DNA of 64,000 nucleotides from Rhodobacteraceae bacterium DSL-40 (GTDB lineage: Bacteria > Pseudomonadota > Alphaproteobacteria > Rhodobacterales > Rhodobacteraceae). Numbering within the stretch: the stretch's first letter is position 1; every line of letters starts with the position of its first letter. The DNA lies in assembly GCA_003258405.1 (NCBI GenBank), contig QKPN01000021.1, forward strand, positions 1-64,000, given 5' to 3'. The position numbers and the translations under genes are program-made. Below are positions 47,082 to 56,881 of the stretch, piece after piece. The notes beneath the pieces are model-generated. The model was given only the letters and a program-made list of their open reading frames with translations, searched no databases and had not been told where the DNA came from.

Positions 47082-48937
47082 CGACGACACGGCTGACCGC
47101 GGCGCAGGCGATGATGCGCTGGCTTTCGGTGCAGATGATAGAGCCCTCGAGCAGCGAAGCGGAAGGGCAAGGAGATCCCGAGAGGTTCATCGAGGGCGTC
47201 TGGGCGATCTTCGGGCATGGCAACGTGGCGGGCATCGGCGAGGCGCTGCACGGGATCGGCGACGCGCTCCCGACCTGGCGAGGGCAGAACGAGCAGACGA
47301 TGGCCCATGCCGCCATCGCCTACGCCAAGACGAAGAAGCGGCGGCGGGCCCATGCCGTGACCTCCTCGATCGGGCCGGGCTCGACCAACATGGTGACGGC
47401 GGCGGCCCTTGCGCATGTGAACCGCCTGCCGGTGCTGTTTCTCTGTGGCGATGTCTTCGCCAACCGCCGGCCGGATCCGGTGCTGCAACAGATCGAGGAT
47501 TTCGACGACGGCACGGTTTCGGCGAACGACTGCTTCCGGCCGGTGGTGCGCTACTTTGACCGGATCCAGCGCCCCGAGCATCTGCTCACCGCCCTGCCGC
47601 GTGCACTGCGGGTGATGACGGACCCGGCGAACTGCGGCCCGGTCTGCCTCGCCTTCTGCCAGGACGTGCAGGCGGAGGCCTTCGACTGGCCGGAGAGCTT
47701 CTTTGCGCCGAAGGTCTGGCGGATCCGCCGGCCCGAGCCCGACCCGGTGGAGGTCGCGGAGGTGGCGGCGCTGATCCGGGCGGCCCGGGCGCCGGTGATC
47801 GTCTCGGGCGGGGGGGTGATCTATTCCGGGGCCGAGGCCGATCTCGCGGCCTTCGCGGCGCGCCACAACATTCCCTATGCCGAGACCCAGGCGGGCAAGG
47901 GGGCAAACGCGGCGGCGGACACGCGCAACTTCGGCTCGCCGGGGGTGACGGGCTCGGACTGCGCCAACGCTCTCTCCGCGCGCGCCGATCTGGTGATTGG
48001 GGTGGGCACGCGGTTCCAGGACTTCACCACCGGGAGCTGGACGGCCTTCACCAATCCGGAGCGGCAGCTCGTCTCGATCAATCTCCATGGCTATGACGCC
48101 AACAAGCACGGCGCGACGGGCCTCGTGGGGGATGCCAAGGCCTGCCTTGCGAAGCTCACCGCCGCGCTCGGAGATCACCGGGCGCCAGCCTTCGACGCGG
48201 GCTCCCGGCTTGACTGGCTGGCGGCGGTGGAAGCGGTGACGGCTGCCCGAGAGGCCCCGAACGCGCTGCCGTCGGATGCGCAGGTGATCGGCGCGGTGCA
48301 GCGGGTGGCGACAGAGGCCACTGTCGTGATGTGTGCGGCGGGCACGATGCCTGGGGCGCTGCAGGTGCTCTGGCAATCCGCGGCGGGCGGCTACCACATG
48401 GAATACGGCTATAGCTGCATGGGTTACGAGGTGGCAGGCGCGATGGGGATCAAGCTCGCGGCCCCGAAGAAGGAGGTGATCTGCTTCGTGGGCGACGGAA
48501 GCTACATGATGGCCAACTCCGAGCTCGCCACCGCGGTGATGCGGCGCATCCCTTTCACCGTCGTGCTGACCGACAACCGCGGCTACGGCTGCATCAACCG
48601 GCTGCAGCAGCAATGCGGCGGGGCCGAGTTCAACAACCTGTACAAGGACAGCAACGTCGCGGTTCAGCCCGAGATCGACTTCGTGGCGCATGCGGCCGCC
48701 ATGGGGGCACATGCGGAGAAGGCCGCCGACATCGCCGAGCTCGAGGCGATGATCGTGGACGCGCGTAGCCGCGACGTGCCGAGCGTCATCGTCATCGAAA
48801 CCGAGGCGCTCACCGGCGCAGGGGCGGGCGGGAGCTGGTGGGATGTGGCCGTTCCGCAGGCGGGCGGGCCGGAACGCCTCGAGGCGGCACGCGAGAGCTA
48901 CAATGCCCGGCGGCAGATGCAGCGCATCTGCGACTGA
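47078..48937 (+). CDS. iolD: 3D-(3,5/4)-trihydroxycyclohexane-1,2-dione hydrolase IolD
   Basis: This 619-residue TPP enzyme opens the ring of the trihydroxy-dione in inositol breakdown. It has the three-domain TPP layout, with the pyrimidine-domain [15 protein letters not shown], a central binding domain and the cofactor motif [20 protein letters not shown]. It is related to acetolactate synthase but keeps IolD-specific segments such as NNLYKDSN. It overlaps iolC by four bases and precedes iolE by 23 bp. Confidence 0.95.
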   Translation: MTTTRLTAAQAMMRWLSVQMIEPSSSEAEGQGDPERFIEGVWAIFGHGNVAGIGEALHGIGDALPTWRGQNEQTMAHAAIAYAKTKKRRRAHAVTSSIGPGSTNMVTAAALAHVNRLPVLFLCGDVFANRRPDPVLQQIEDFDDGTVSANDCFRPVVRYFDRIQRPEHLLTALPRALRVMTDPANCGPVCLAFCQDVQAEAFDWPESFFAPKVWRIRRPEPDPVEVAEVAALIRAARAPVIVSGGGVIYSGAEADLAAFAARHNIPYAETQAGKGANAAADTRNFGSPGVTGSDCANALSARADLVIGVGTRFQDFTTGSWTAFTNPERQLVSINLHGYDANKHGATGLVGDAKACLAKLTAALGDHRAPAFDAGSRLDWLAAVEAVTAAREAPNALPSDAQVIGAVQRVATEATVVMCAAGTMPGALQVLWQSAAGGYHMEYGYSCMGYEVAGAMGIKLAAPKKEVICFVGDGSYMMANSELATAVMRRIPFTVVLTDNRGYGCINRLQQQCGGAEFNNLYKDSNVAVQPEIDFVAHAAAMGAHAEKAADIAELEAMIVDARSRDVPSVIVIETEALTGAGAGGSWWDVAVPQAGGPERLEAARESYNARRQMQRICD

Positions 48938-48960
48938 CCGTGGCCCAGGGAGACAGACAG

Positions 48961-49869
48961 ATGATCCTCTACGGAACCAACCCCATCGCCTGGTCGAATG
49001 ACGACGACCGGAGCATCGGCGCGCATCTCTCGCTCGACGACTGCCTGGGCGACTGCCGGACGATCGGCTTCGACGGCATCGAGAAGGGCCACCGGATGCC
49101 GGATGACGGCGCGGCGCTGAAGGCCAGGCTCGACGCCTACGGACTACGCTTCATTGGAACCTGGCATTCGACGAACCTGCTGGTGAACGATCTCGAGACG
49201 GAGAAGGCGGCGCTCCGGGTTACGATCGACATGGTGCGCGCGGCGGGGGGCGATCATGTCAACGCCTGCGAATGCTCCAACACCGTGCACGGCAGAGACG
49301 ATGTGGCGGTGAACGACCGGCCGGTGATGAGCGACGCTGAATGGGCGCGGTTCTCGGCCGGCTACGAGGCGCTCTCGGCCTTTGCCGCGGCGCAGGGCAT
49401 GGCGATGGGCTATCACCATCACATGGGCACGATCATCGAGAGTGCCGAGGACATCGACCGGTTCATGGCGATGGCCGGGCCCTGCACGCGGCTTCTGCTC
49501 GACACCGGGCACTGCACCTTCGGCGGCGCCGATCCGGCGGAGGTGGCGCGCAGATACATGGACCGGGTGAGCCATATCCATGCCAAGAACGTCCGGCCGG
49601 AGATCATGGCGGAGGTGCGCGCCCAGGGGCTCTCCTTCATCGAGGGTGTGCGGCGCGGGGCCTTTACCGTGCCGGGCGATCCGGAGGGCTGCGTCGCCTT
49701 CGCGCCGGTGCTGGAGATCGCGGCGGCGGCGGGCTATTCCGGCTGGCTGGTGATCGAGGCCGAGCAGGACAGTCTCGTGCGCACGCCGCTCCATTACCAG
49801 CGCATGGGTTTCGAGGCCCTGAAGGCGATGGCGCGGGCCTCGGGGCTCGACCAGAGCGTGGAGGCCTGA
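48961..49869 (+). CDS. iolE: Myo-inosose-2 dehydratase IolE
   Basis: The 302-residue TIM-barrel enzyme dehydrates 2-keto-myo-inositol. Characteristic parts are the start [38 protein letters not shown] and [12 protein letters not shown] with metal-binding residues. A strong GGAG-type ribosome site is present. iolB begins 4 bp after the stop. Confidence 0.95.
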   Translation: MILYGTNPIAWSNDDDRSIGAHLSLDDCLGDCRTIGFDGIEKGHRMPDDGAALKARLDAYGLRFIGTWHSTNLLVNDLETEKAALRVTIDMVRAAGGDHVNACECSNTVHGRDDVAVNDRPVMSDAEWARFSAGYEALSAFAAAQGMAMGYHHHMGTIIESAEDIDRFMAMAGPCTRLLLDTGHCTFGGADPAEVARRYMDRVSHIHAKNVRPEIMAEVRAQGLSFIEGVRRGAFTVPGDPEGCVAFAPVLEIAAAAGYSGWLVIEAEQDSLVRTPLHYQRMGFEALKAMARASGLDQSVEA

Positions 49870-49873
49870 GGCG

Positions 49874-50680
49874 ATGGCGGATCTGTTGCGCAGACCCTTC
49901 GGCACCCACGGCAAGGTGCACGAGATCACACCCGCCTCGGCTGGCTGGCGTCATGTCGGCTTCTCGCTTTACCGGCTCCGGGCCGGCGAGCGCGCGGCGG
50001 AAACCACCGGTGGCAACGAGGTGATCCTCGTGATGGTCGAGGGCAGGGCGGCGCTCTCGGGGGCCAGGCAGGACTGGGGCGTGCTTGGCGAAAGGATGGA
50101 TGTCTTCGAGAAGACGCCGCCGCACTGTCTCTACCTCCCCGATGGCTGTGGCTGGGAGGCGACGGCCGAGACCGACTGCACCATCGCGGTCTGCGCCGCG
50201 CCGGGGCGGGGCGGGCACGGGCCGCGCCGGATCGGACCCGATGGCATCACGTTGACCGCGCGCGGCCAGGGCACCAACACGCGGCACATCAACAACATCG
50301 CCATGGAGGCCGAGGACTACGCCGACAGCCTGCTGGTGACGGAGGTCTTCACTCCTGCGGGCCATTGGTCGTCCTATCCCTCGCACCGCCACGACGAGGA
50401 CGATTTCCCGCGCATCACCTATCTCGAGGAGACCTACTACCACCGCCTCAACCCGGCCTCGGGCTTCGGCATCCAGCGCGTCTATACAGATGACGGCAGC
50501 CTCGACGAGACCATGGCGGTCCACGACGGCGATGTGGTCCTCGTCCCCCGCGGCCACCACCCCTGTGGCGCCCCCTACGGCTTCGAGATGTATTACCTCA
50601 ACGTCATGGCGGGCCCCCGCCGCAAGTGGCGTTTCGTCCCCGCCCCCGAAGTCGAGTGGATCATGAAACGGGACGCGTGA
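49874..50680 (+). CDS. iolB: 5-deoxy-glucuronate isomerase IolB
   Basis: The 268-residue double-cupin protein isomerises 5-deoxy-glucuronate to 2-deoxy-5-keto-gluconate, the IolC substrate. Metal-binding histidines appear in YPSHRHDEDD and DVVLVPRGHHPCGAPYGFEMYYLNVMAG. It closes the plus-strand operon, 4 bp after iolE, and is convergent with the formamidase gene. Confidence 0.95.
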   Translation: MADLLRRPFGTHGKVHEITPASAGWRHVGFSLYRLRAGERAAETTGGNEVILVMVEGRAALSGARQDWGVLGERMDVFEKTPPHCLYLPDGCGWEATAETDCTIAVCAAPGRGGHGPRRIGPDGITLTARGQGTNTRHINNIAMEAEDYADSLLVTEVFTPAGHWSSYPSHRHDEDDFPRITYLEETYYHRLNPASGFGIQRVYTDDGSLDETMAVHDGDVVLVPRGHHPCGAPYGFEMYYLNVMAGPRRKWRFVPAPEVEWIMKRDA

Positions 50681-50728
50681 GAGGGGAGGGCCACAACGGC
50701 ATCCCGAGGGCCACCCCCATCACCCGCG

Positions 50729-52183
50729 TCAGCTGACGCGCGCGGCGAAGACCTCCTTCTTCACGATGGCATGGACCCCCCAGTTGCCGTCGACGACCTG
50801 CGTGATGCCGAAATCCACACCGATCGACATGAGCGAGATCGCTTCGTCTTCCGTGAGATCCTTCGTTGTCATCAGGAAGTGACGCATCTTGCGGAAGGCG
50901 TCGCGCAGGGCGAGATCGACCGAGCTTTTCGAGTAGATCACCGACTGTGCGTCGGGGCCGAGATCTGCGAGGTAGTTCGGGTAGGAAAAGCCGTGGACCA
51001 GCCATTCTGTCTGGGTTTCGAGCATCGGATAATCGAGCTCCTCCAGAGGCGTGCCGGCGAGGTCGGCCTTCTTGTGGAGGACAAGCTGGAACGTGCCGGT
51101 GAGCGAGCATTCGATTGCGGTGCCGCAGAGCTCGCTGTCGCCCTGACTCGCGTGCGGGTCGCCAACGGAAAGCAGCGCGCCCTCGACCGAGACGGGGTAA
51201 TACATCACCGCGCCCTTGCCGATACGCCAGTTGTCGATGTTGCCGCCGGTATAGCTCGGCGGGATTGTGTCGACGAAGTCGGCTTCGGCCGGCGCGAGGC
51301 CGAGTGTGCCGAAATGCGGGCGGATCGGCAGGCGGACACCCTTCAGCACATCGAAGTTGCGGCTGGTCTTTGAGTGATCGACGGGTACGCCGGGGTAGTC
51401 GATGGTGGTGTGGGTGACGCCGAAGGGATCGGTCTGCGGCACCCATTTGAAGTTGTAGACCGCCTCGGCCCAGCTTTTCGCACCGGTCACATCGACTTCG
51501 TAGATCGTCACCACCTCGCGCTTCTGGCCGCCGAGGAGGTCGTTATACTGGAAACCCCAGTTCGCGGCAGCGTTGGAGCCGAAGGCCTTGCCGGCAAAAT
51601 CGGGATTGGCGGAGGGGCGTGGTTTCACGTCGAGGATGCGCACCTCGAGGATGTCTCCGGGCTCGGCGCCCTTCACATAGACCGGGCCGGTCATGATGTG
51701 GACGCCCTGGCCCTCGCCGGAGCCCTTCTTGTAGACGGCTGGATCGGTCGGTCCGGCGCCGCGGCGGTCGACGCCCTTGGTGTCCTTGGTCCAGAGATAG
51801 ACGCTTTCGGCTCCCTCGTCGCCCTGGACCATGCGCTCGAGGTCATCGCCCGCGTGGTGGGTGAGGGTTTCGATCGTCACGATGTCGCCGCTCTCGATCT
51901 CGACGCGCGGCGGCAGCGACTTGCTGAAATAGCCCCAGTGCACGGTCTCGGCATTGGCGGGCAGGTAGTGATAGGCGGGCTGGCCGGGGGTGCGGGCGGC
52001 GGTCGCCTGGGCGAGTGCGGGGGTGACGAGGCTGAGCCCGCCCGAGCCGCCGACCGCGGCGAGCCCGCCTGCGGCGAAGAGGCCGCCCTTGAGGAAGCCG
52101 CGCCGCTCGGCGCTCAGGTCCTCGCGGAAACTGCGGTAGTGCTTCTCGAATTCGGGGCAGTTCACATCGTCACCGCGGCACAT
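50729..52183 (-). CDS. Tat-exported acetamidase/formamidase
   Basis: The 484-residue enzyme belongs to the FmdA/AmdA family, which hydrolyses formamide, acetamide or similar short amides to ammonia. The N-terminus carries a twin-arginine signal (ERRGFLKGGLFAAGGLAAVGG), so it should be folded and cofactor-loaded before export; many homologues are cytoplasmic. Conserved regions include HIMTGPVYVKGAEPGD, YTGGNIDNWRIGKGA and GDPHASQGDSELCG. ATG at 52183 has AGGAGAAC upstream. The divergent gene encodes a homologue fused to a regulator. Confidence 0.9.
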   Translation of the reverse strand: MCRGDDVNCPEFEKHYRSFREDLSAERRGFLKGGLFAAGGLAAVGGSGGLSLVTPALAQATAARTPGQPAYHYLPANAETVHWGYFSKSLPPRVEIESGDIVTIETLTHHAGDDLERMVQGDEGAESVYLWTKDTKGVDRRGAGPTDPAVYKKGSGEGQGVHIMTGPVYVKGAEPGDILEVRILDVKPRPSANPDFAGKAFGSNAAANWGFQYNDLLGGQKREVVTIYEVDVTGAKSWAEAVYNFKWVPQTDPFGVTHTTIDYPGVPVDHSKTSRNFDVLKGVRLPIRPHFGTLGLAPAEADFVDTIPPSYTGGNIDNWRIGKGAVMYYPVSVEGALLSVGDPHASQGDSELCGTAIECSLTGTFQLVLHKKADLAGTPLEELDYPMLETQTEWLVHGFSYPNYLADLGPDAQSVIYSKSSVDLALRDAFRKMRHFLMTTKDLTEDEAISLMSIGVDFGITQVVDGNWGVHAIVKKEVFAARVS

Positions 52184-52346
52184 GGGGCTTGTTCTCCTGA
52201 CAAGAGTTGCTGGTGATGCGAGCCTTGGCGGGCGGGGCTGGCCGCACAATGCGCGCAATACTCATGCGTTCAGAAGACAAGATTTTGTTCACTTCCAGTC
52301 AAACGCCGTTGTCCTGATGCTGTTATAGTGGGCATTGTCTCTTGAG

Positions 52347-52362
52347 TGCCCATGATTGGGCA
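52347..52362. promoter_or_regulatory. Inverted repeat before the AraC-formamidase gene
   Basis: TGCCCA-TGAT-TGGGCA is a perfect 6-bp inverted repeat 22 bp upstream of the start. Its position between promoter-like TATAGT (52324-52329) and the ribosome site suits an operator or a leader hairpin. Confidence 0.4.
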
Positions 52363-52383
52363 GGCGTGCCGTCCGGAGGGGTC

Positions 52384-54693
52384 ATGCATATCTCCCGCAT
52401 CACTGCAGATGCCTTTCCCGCTGCCGCGCAGCATCGTGTCTGGCTTGAGGCGCTCGCCGGGATCTCGCTCCGGGTCGAGGCGCCGGGGCCGGGTGGGTGG
52501 CTTGCAGTGCAGTCTGCGCCTTCGGGGGCGCGGCTGGTGATGCTGGCCGGCGGGCCGCAGATTTTCGGGCCAGATGTGACCGAGGCTGCACCGGTCATCA
52601 TCGCGCTGATGCTGCGAGGCCGGGCGCAGCTTCGTGCGGGCGGGCGGCGGATCGAGTGCGTGGGCAATGATCTGGCGGTGATGGATGCGGGCGTCGACTG
52701 GCGGCTCGAAGCGCGGACGGATGTCGAGCTGGTGCTGCTCGAGATTGCCCGCGCGCCGCTGGCTGCGCGGCTTGGGCGCAATGCAGGCGGGCTCGGCGCG
52801 GGCGTGCTGGGGGCCACGGTGGCAGGGCTCGCGGCCAAGCCGCTGCTGCGGACGCTGGCCCAGAACTTTGCCGAGATCGAGCCCGCGGATCTTGCCGCAA
52901 TCGAGGTGGCGCTCACCGAACTGGTGGCAAGCGCGCTGCTGGCGGAGACGACGGCGGGCGAAGGTGGCCTCAGCCAGGCGCAGGCGGAGCATTTCCGGCG
53001 GATCGCGGCGACGATCGAGGCGCGGCTCACGGATCCCGATCTGGGGCTGCGCGAGATTGCCGCGCTGGAGGGCTTCTCGGTGCGGTATGTGCAGCAGCTC
53101 TTCAAGGGCCAGGGCGGGAGCTTTTCGGAACATCTCCGGCGGGAGAGGCTCGAGCGTTGCCGAGCCGATCTCGCGGATCCGGCACATGCGCGGGAGGGCG
53201 TCGCGGCAATTGCCTATCGCTGGGGGTTTCGCGATCAGGCGCATTTCACCCGAGCCTTCGGCGCGGCCTTCGGAATCACACCAACAGAGGCGCGCAAGCC
53301 CGCATCGGAGAGCCTGGATTTGCCAGCCTTCCGCGGGTTGCCGCGAGGCGCAACCCGGCGGCGGCGGGCCTCGCCCGCGGCGGCGCCGGTCGCGGGATAC
53401 GGGCCGGACGGCCTGGCCACGCTGCCGTTGCGCGAGCCGGTGGCGGACACGCATCATCTGCCGGCCCACGCCGATACGGTGCACTGGGGCTATCTCAGCC
53501 ATGCCCAGCCGCCCGCGCTCCGGGTCGAACCCGGCGCGGTGGTGACGGTTGAGACGCTGACGCAGCATGGCGGCGATGATCTGGCACGCTTCGTCACCGG
53601 CGATCCGGGCGCCGAAAGTGTCTTTGCCTGGACGCGAGCGCACAAGGCAGTGGACCGCCGCGGGGCGGGGCCAATGAACGCCGCGATCTTCGGGCGCGGT
53701 GCGGGCGAGGGCTTCGGAGTGCATATCTGCACCGGGCCGATCTATGTGCGCGGTGCGGCACCGGGCGACGTTCTGGAGGTCGAGATCCTCGATATCCAGC
53801 CGCGGCCCTGCGCCAACCCGGAATTCGCGGGCAAGGCCTTTGCCTCGAATGTCTCGGCCTGGTGGGGATATCAGTATGACGATCTGCTTGCGGCGCCCGC
53901 GCGGCACGAAACGGTGACGATCTACGAAATCGACCTCGCCGATCCGGAGGTTGCGCGCGCACTTTACAGCTATCGCTGGACACCACAGACTGATCCTTTC
54001 GGTGTGGAGCACGCGACAATCGACTATCCTGGCATTCCGGTCGATCCCGCGACGATCGCGCCGCGGCATAGGGTGCTTGCGGGGGTGGAAATACCTGCGC
54101 GACCGCATTTCGGTTTTGTGGGGGTCGCGCCGCGTGAGGCGGAGCTGGTGGACACGATCCCGCCGGGTTACTTCGGCGGCAACATCGACAACTGGCGGGC
54201 CGGGAAGGGCGCTCGGCTCTTCCTGCCGGTCTCGGTCGAGGGAGCGCTGCTTTCGATCGGCGACGGGCATTTCGCACAGGGCGACGGTGAGATCGACGGC
54301 ACCGGGCTCGAATGCTCGCTGACCGGGCGGGTTCGGATCGGGCTCCATAAGGCAGACGCGCTCCCCGATCACCTGCGCGGATTGCCTGCACCGTTGATCG
54401 AGACACCGACGCACTGGGTTGTGCAGGCCTTCAGCTTCCAGAACCATCTGCGCGATCTCGGCGCCAATGCGCAGGCGGAGGTCTATGCCCGCTCGACGGT
54501 CGATCTCGCGCTGCGCAATGCCTTCCGCCAGACCCGGCGCTTCCTGATGGATGCCTTCGGTTTCAGCGAGGACGAGGCAGTGTCGCTGATGTCGGTGGCG
54601 GTGGACTTTGGCGTGACCCAGGTTGCGGACGGCAATTTCGGCGTCCACGCGACCATCGGCAAGGCGATGATCGGCCGTGGGCCGCGAGGCTGA
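52384..54693 (+). CDS. AraC-type regulator fused to acetamidase/formamidase
   Basis: A single uninterrupted frame encodes 769 residues. Residues 1 to about 200 look like an AraC ligand-binding (cupin-like) domain (AAAQHRVWLEALAGISLRVE). Residues about 203-302 form the double helix-turn-helix (LREIAALEGFSVRYVQQLF and VAAIAYRWGFRDQAHFTRAFGAAFG). After an arginine/alanine-rich linker, residues about 358-765 are a full FmdA/AmdA enzyme with TGPIYVRGAAPGD, FGGNIDNWRAGKGA and GDGHFAQGDGEIDG (His629). Enzyme motifs are intact and match the divergent exported paralogue. ATG at 52384 follows GGAGG. There is no signal peptide, as expected for a DNA-binding protein. Confidence 0.88.
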   Translation: MHISRITADAFPAAAQHRVWLEALAGISLRVEAPGPGGWLAVQSAPSGARLVMLAGGPQIFGPDVTEAAPVIIALMLRGRAQLRAGGRRIECVGNDLAVMDAGVDWRLEARTDVELVLLEIARAPLAARLGRNAGGLGAGVLGATVAGLAAKPLLRTLAQNFAEIEPADLAAIEVALTELVASALLAETTAGEGGLSQAQAEHFRRIAATIEARLTDPDLGLREIAALEGFSVRYVQQLFKGQGGSFSEHLRRERLERCRADLADPAHAREGVAAIAYRWGFRDQAHFTRAFGAAFGITPTEARKPASESLDLPAFRGLPRGATRRRRASPAAAPVAGYGPDGLATLPLREPVADTHHLPAHADTVHWGYLSHAQPPALRVEPGAVVTVETLTQHGGDDLARFVTGDPGAESVFAWTRAHKAVDRRGAGPMNAAIFGRGAGEGFGVHICTGPIYVRGAAPGDVLEVEILDIQPRPCANPEFAGKAFASNVSAWWGYQYDDLLAAPARHETVTIYEIDLADPEVARALYSYRWTPQTDPFGVEHATIDYPGIPVDPATIAPRHRVLAGVEIPARPHFGFVGVAPREAELVDTIPPGYFGGNIDNWRAGKGARLFLPVSVEGALLSIGDGHFAQGDGEIDGTGLECSLTGRVRIGLHKADALPDHLRGLPAPLIETPTHWVVQAFSFQNHLRDLGANAQAEVYARSTVDLALRNAFRQTRRFLMDAFGFSEDEAVSLMSVAVDFGVTQVADGNFGVHATIGKAMIGRGPRG

Positions 54694-54702
54694 AGGCGCG
54701 CC

Positions 54703-55596
54703 TCAGCCAGTGCGCATCGCGGCGGCAGCGAAGTCGATCAGAGCGCGAACCTTGCGTGGCAGCACTGCACCGGCGAGATAGACGGCGTTGACGTCGAAGG
54801 AAGGTGTTTCCTCGGCGTCGAGCAGACGGACGAGCCTCCCGGCTGCGAGATCCGGACCAAGGACAAAATCAGGGCAATAGACGATACCCTCACCCTCGGC
54901 GGCGAGATTGCAGGCAACGCGGGCGCTGTTGACCATGAAGCGGGTGGTGATCGGCACCTCGCGTGGCGCGCCCGCGGGGCCAAAGCGCCAGCGCAGACTG
55001 TTGCTGCGGCGAGCGTTGGTGTCGTGGATGCAGGCGTGGTGCAGCAGATCCTCGGGATGATCCGGTGCGCCATGGGTGGCGATATAGCCGGGGGCTGCCG
55101 CGACGATCATGCAGATCTGACCCAGGCGGCGGGCCCGGAGGGAGCTGTCGGTGAGCGTGCCGATGCGGATGGCGAGATCGATGCCTTCGGCGGCGAGATC
55201 GGCGTAGGCATCCGAGAGGCGCAGGTCGATGGTGAGGTCGGGGTGCGGGGCGGCGAAGCGGGTGAGAAGCCCTGTTACATGACTTTCGCCGTAGGTGAGC
55301 GGTGCGGAGACGCGGAGCGTGCCCTTGAAGCCGCGCGCGTCCTCGGAGACCGAACCAAGGAGATCCTCAAGCTCGTCGAGCCAGGCGGGCGCACGGCCAA
55401 GCAGGCGTTCGCCGGCAGGGGTAAGACCCACCCGGCGGGTCGTGCGCTGGAGCAGGCGTGCGCCGAGCTGCGCCTCGAGCTCGGCCACATATTTCGAGGT
55501 CAGCCGGTTCGAGATGCCGAGCCGTTCGGCCGCGGCGGTGAAGGAGCCTGTCTGCGCCGTAGCGACAAAGGCGCGGAGGCCATCGATGAGATCCAT
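54703..55596 (-). CDS. LysR-family regulator of the catDE-like cluster
   Basis: The 297-residue protein has a winged helix (LIDGLRAFVATAQTGSFTAAAERLGISNRLTSKYV) and an effector domain, of the CrgA/AaeR-like branch. It is divergent from the NADP-binding protein gene, with an AT-rich 143-bp region in between, and probably controls that cluster. It is convergent with the AraC-formamidase gene, 9 bp apart, but unrelated in function as far as I can see. Confidence 0.9.
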   Translation of the reverse strand: MDLIDGLRAFVATAQTGSFTAAAERLGISNRLTSKYVAELEAQLGARLLQRTTRRVGLTPAGERLLGRAPAWLDELEDLLGSVSEDARGFKGTLRVSAPLTYGESHVTGLLTRFAAPHPDLTIDLRLSDAYADLAAEGIDLAIRIGTLTDSSLRARRLGQICMIVAAAPGYIATHGAPDHPEDLLHHACIHDTNARRSNSLRWRFGPAGAPREVPITTRFMVNSARVACNLAAEGEGIVYCPDFVLGPDLAAGRLVRLLDAEETPSFDVNAVYLAGAVLPRKVRALIDFAAAAMRTG

Positions 55597-55739
55597 TTTA
55601 TTGCGAATACTATGTGGAAGGTAATTCCATATAATCTCCATTTTATTGGCAAACGCAATCTCGGATATTGCGGGCATGGAACAGCAGGCGGGCAGCGCCC
55701 CGCCGCATATCTGGGCAAGCGACGCCAGGAGATGAGAGA

Positions 55740-56369
55740 ATGCAGATCGCAATCATCGGCACAGGCAATATCGGATCGGGACTTGCTTCGGTCCTGGGGC
55801 GGACCGCGCATGACGTGACCGCCGGCGACCGGTCGGACGGACGTACAGCAGCGGAGAAGCTCACGGGCGAGGGTACGCGAGTTTCTGCCGCGAAGATCGG
55901 TGGAGCGGTCGTCGACGCCGATGTCGTGATCCTCGCAACCCCGTTTGGCGCGCTCAAGAGCATCGCTCAGAAGGCCGATTTCGCCGGCAAGACGGTGATC
56001 GATGTCTCGAACCCCGTGACCGAGGATTTTTCCGCGCTTTCGGTCGGCCATACGACTTCCGCCGCGGAGGAGATTGCTGCAGCGCTTCCCGGCGCGGTGG
56101 TTGTGAAGGCCTTGAATACTGTTTTTGCGGAGCATTACGCCTCCGGTCTTGGTGCCGGTGGTCAGCCGATCCAGACCTTCGTCGCCTCTGACGATGATGC
56201 GGCGCGTGCCGCTGTCATCTGCCTTGCGGGCGAGATCAGACTCGAGGGCGTCGATGCCGGGCCTCTTAGCAACGCACGTTATCTGGAGCCTCTCGGCTTC
56301 ATGAACATCACCTTCGGCTACATGAGCGGGCGCGGCACCGGTATCGCGCCCGTCTGGCGCTCGAATTGA
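55740..56369 (+). CDS. NADP-binding oxidoreductase, F420:NADP reductase-like
   Basis: The 209-residue protein starts with the dinucleotide-binding IAIIGTGNIGSGLASVLG and resembles the NADPH-binding part of F420-dependent NADP reductases, without evidence that F420 is used here. It has segments ILATPFGALKSIA and VVKALNTVFAEHYAS. An AGGAGATGAG site precedes the ATG at 55740. It leads an operon with DoxX and dioxygenase genes, so quinone reduction is a reasonable guess. Confidence 0.85.
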   Translation: MQIAIIGTGNIGSGLASVLGRTAHDVTAGDRSDGRTAAEKLTGEGTRVSAAKIGGAVVDADVVILATPFGALKSIAQKADFAGKTVIDVSNPVTEDFSALSVGHTTSAAEEIAAALPGAVVVKALNTVFAEHYASGLGAGGQPIQTFVASDDDAARAAVICLAGEIRLEGVDAGPLSNARYLEPLGFMNITFGYMSGRGTGIAPVWRSN

Positions 56370-56381
56370 GGAGATAGTGAC

Positions 56382-56786
56382 ATGATCGATACGCGTACCG
56401 CCTCCTACGGCATCTTCCTTCTGCGGCTCACCACCGGCGCGCTTTTCGTGACGCACGGGCTGACCAAGCTACTTGTCTTCACGCCCGGGGGGACAATGGG
56501 CTTCTTCGAGTCGCTGGGGCTTCCGGGCTGGCTCGGGATTGCGACCATGCTCTTCGAGATCTTCGGCGGCGTGGCTCTTGTGCTCGGGGTCTGGGCCCGG
56601 CTCGTCTCGGCGCTCGCCGTGCCGGTGCTGCTCGGGGCCGCGCTGACCGCGCATGTGCCGAACGGGTTCGGCTGGGCAAATACCGGAGGTGGCTGGGAAT
56701 ACCCCATGATGTGGGCAGCGGTGCAGGCCGCGCTCGCCCTCCTCGGTGAGGGCAGCTACGCACTCCGGCCGTTTGGCCGCAGATGA
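56382..56786 (+). CDS. DoxX-family membrane protein (CatD-like)
   Basis: The 134-residue protein has four membrane segments and the DoxX features LLRLTTGALFVTHGLTKL and MLFEIFGGVALVLGVWARL. In Bacillus subtilis the DoxX protein CatD is encoded with the catechol dioxygenase CatE and protects against catechol and thiol-reactive quinones. The same order is seen here. It lies 12 bp after the oxidoreductase gene. Confidence 0.9.
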   Translation: MIDTRTASYGIFLLRLTTGALFVTHGLTKLLVFTPGGTMGFFESLGLPGWLGIATMLFEIFGGVALVLGVWARLVSALAVPVLLGAALTAHVPNGFGWANTGGGWEYPMMWAAVQAALALLGEGSYALRPFGRR

Positions 56787-56881
56787 AGCTGGCCCTTGGA
56801 GCATTCCGCTCCACGGGCAAGGCAAGACCCAGGCCCGGCCACGCTCTGCGGGCGGCGGGCCGTATTCGGAGATAAAACGAG

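Noticed and set aside
43107-47090. 1327-residue open frame on the minus strand across the inositol genes
   Set aside because: It lies opposite iatA-like ATPase, MocA and iolC coding frames. Its composition is arginine/proline/histidine-rich with no recognisable domain, as expected for the antisense of GC-rich genes.
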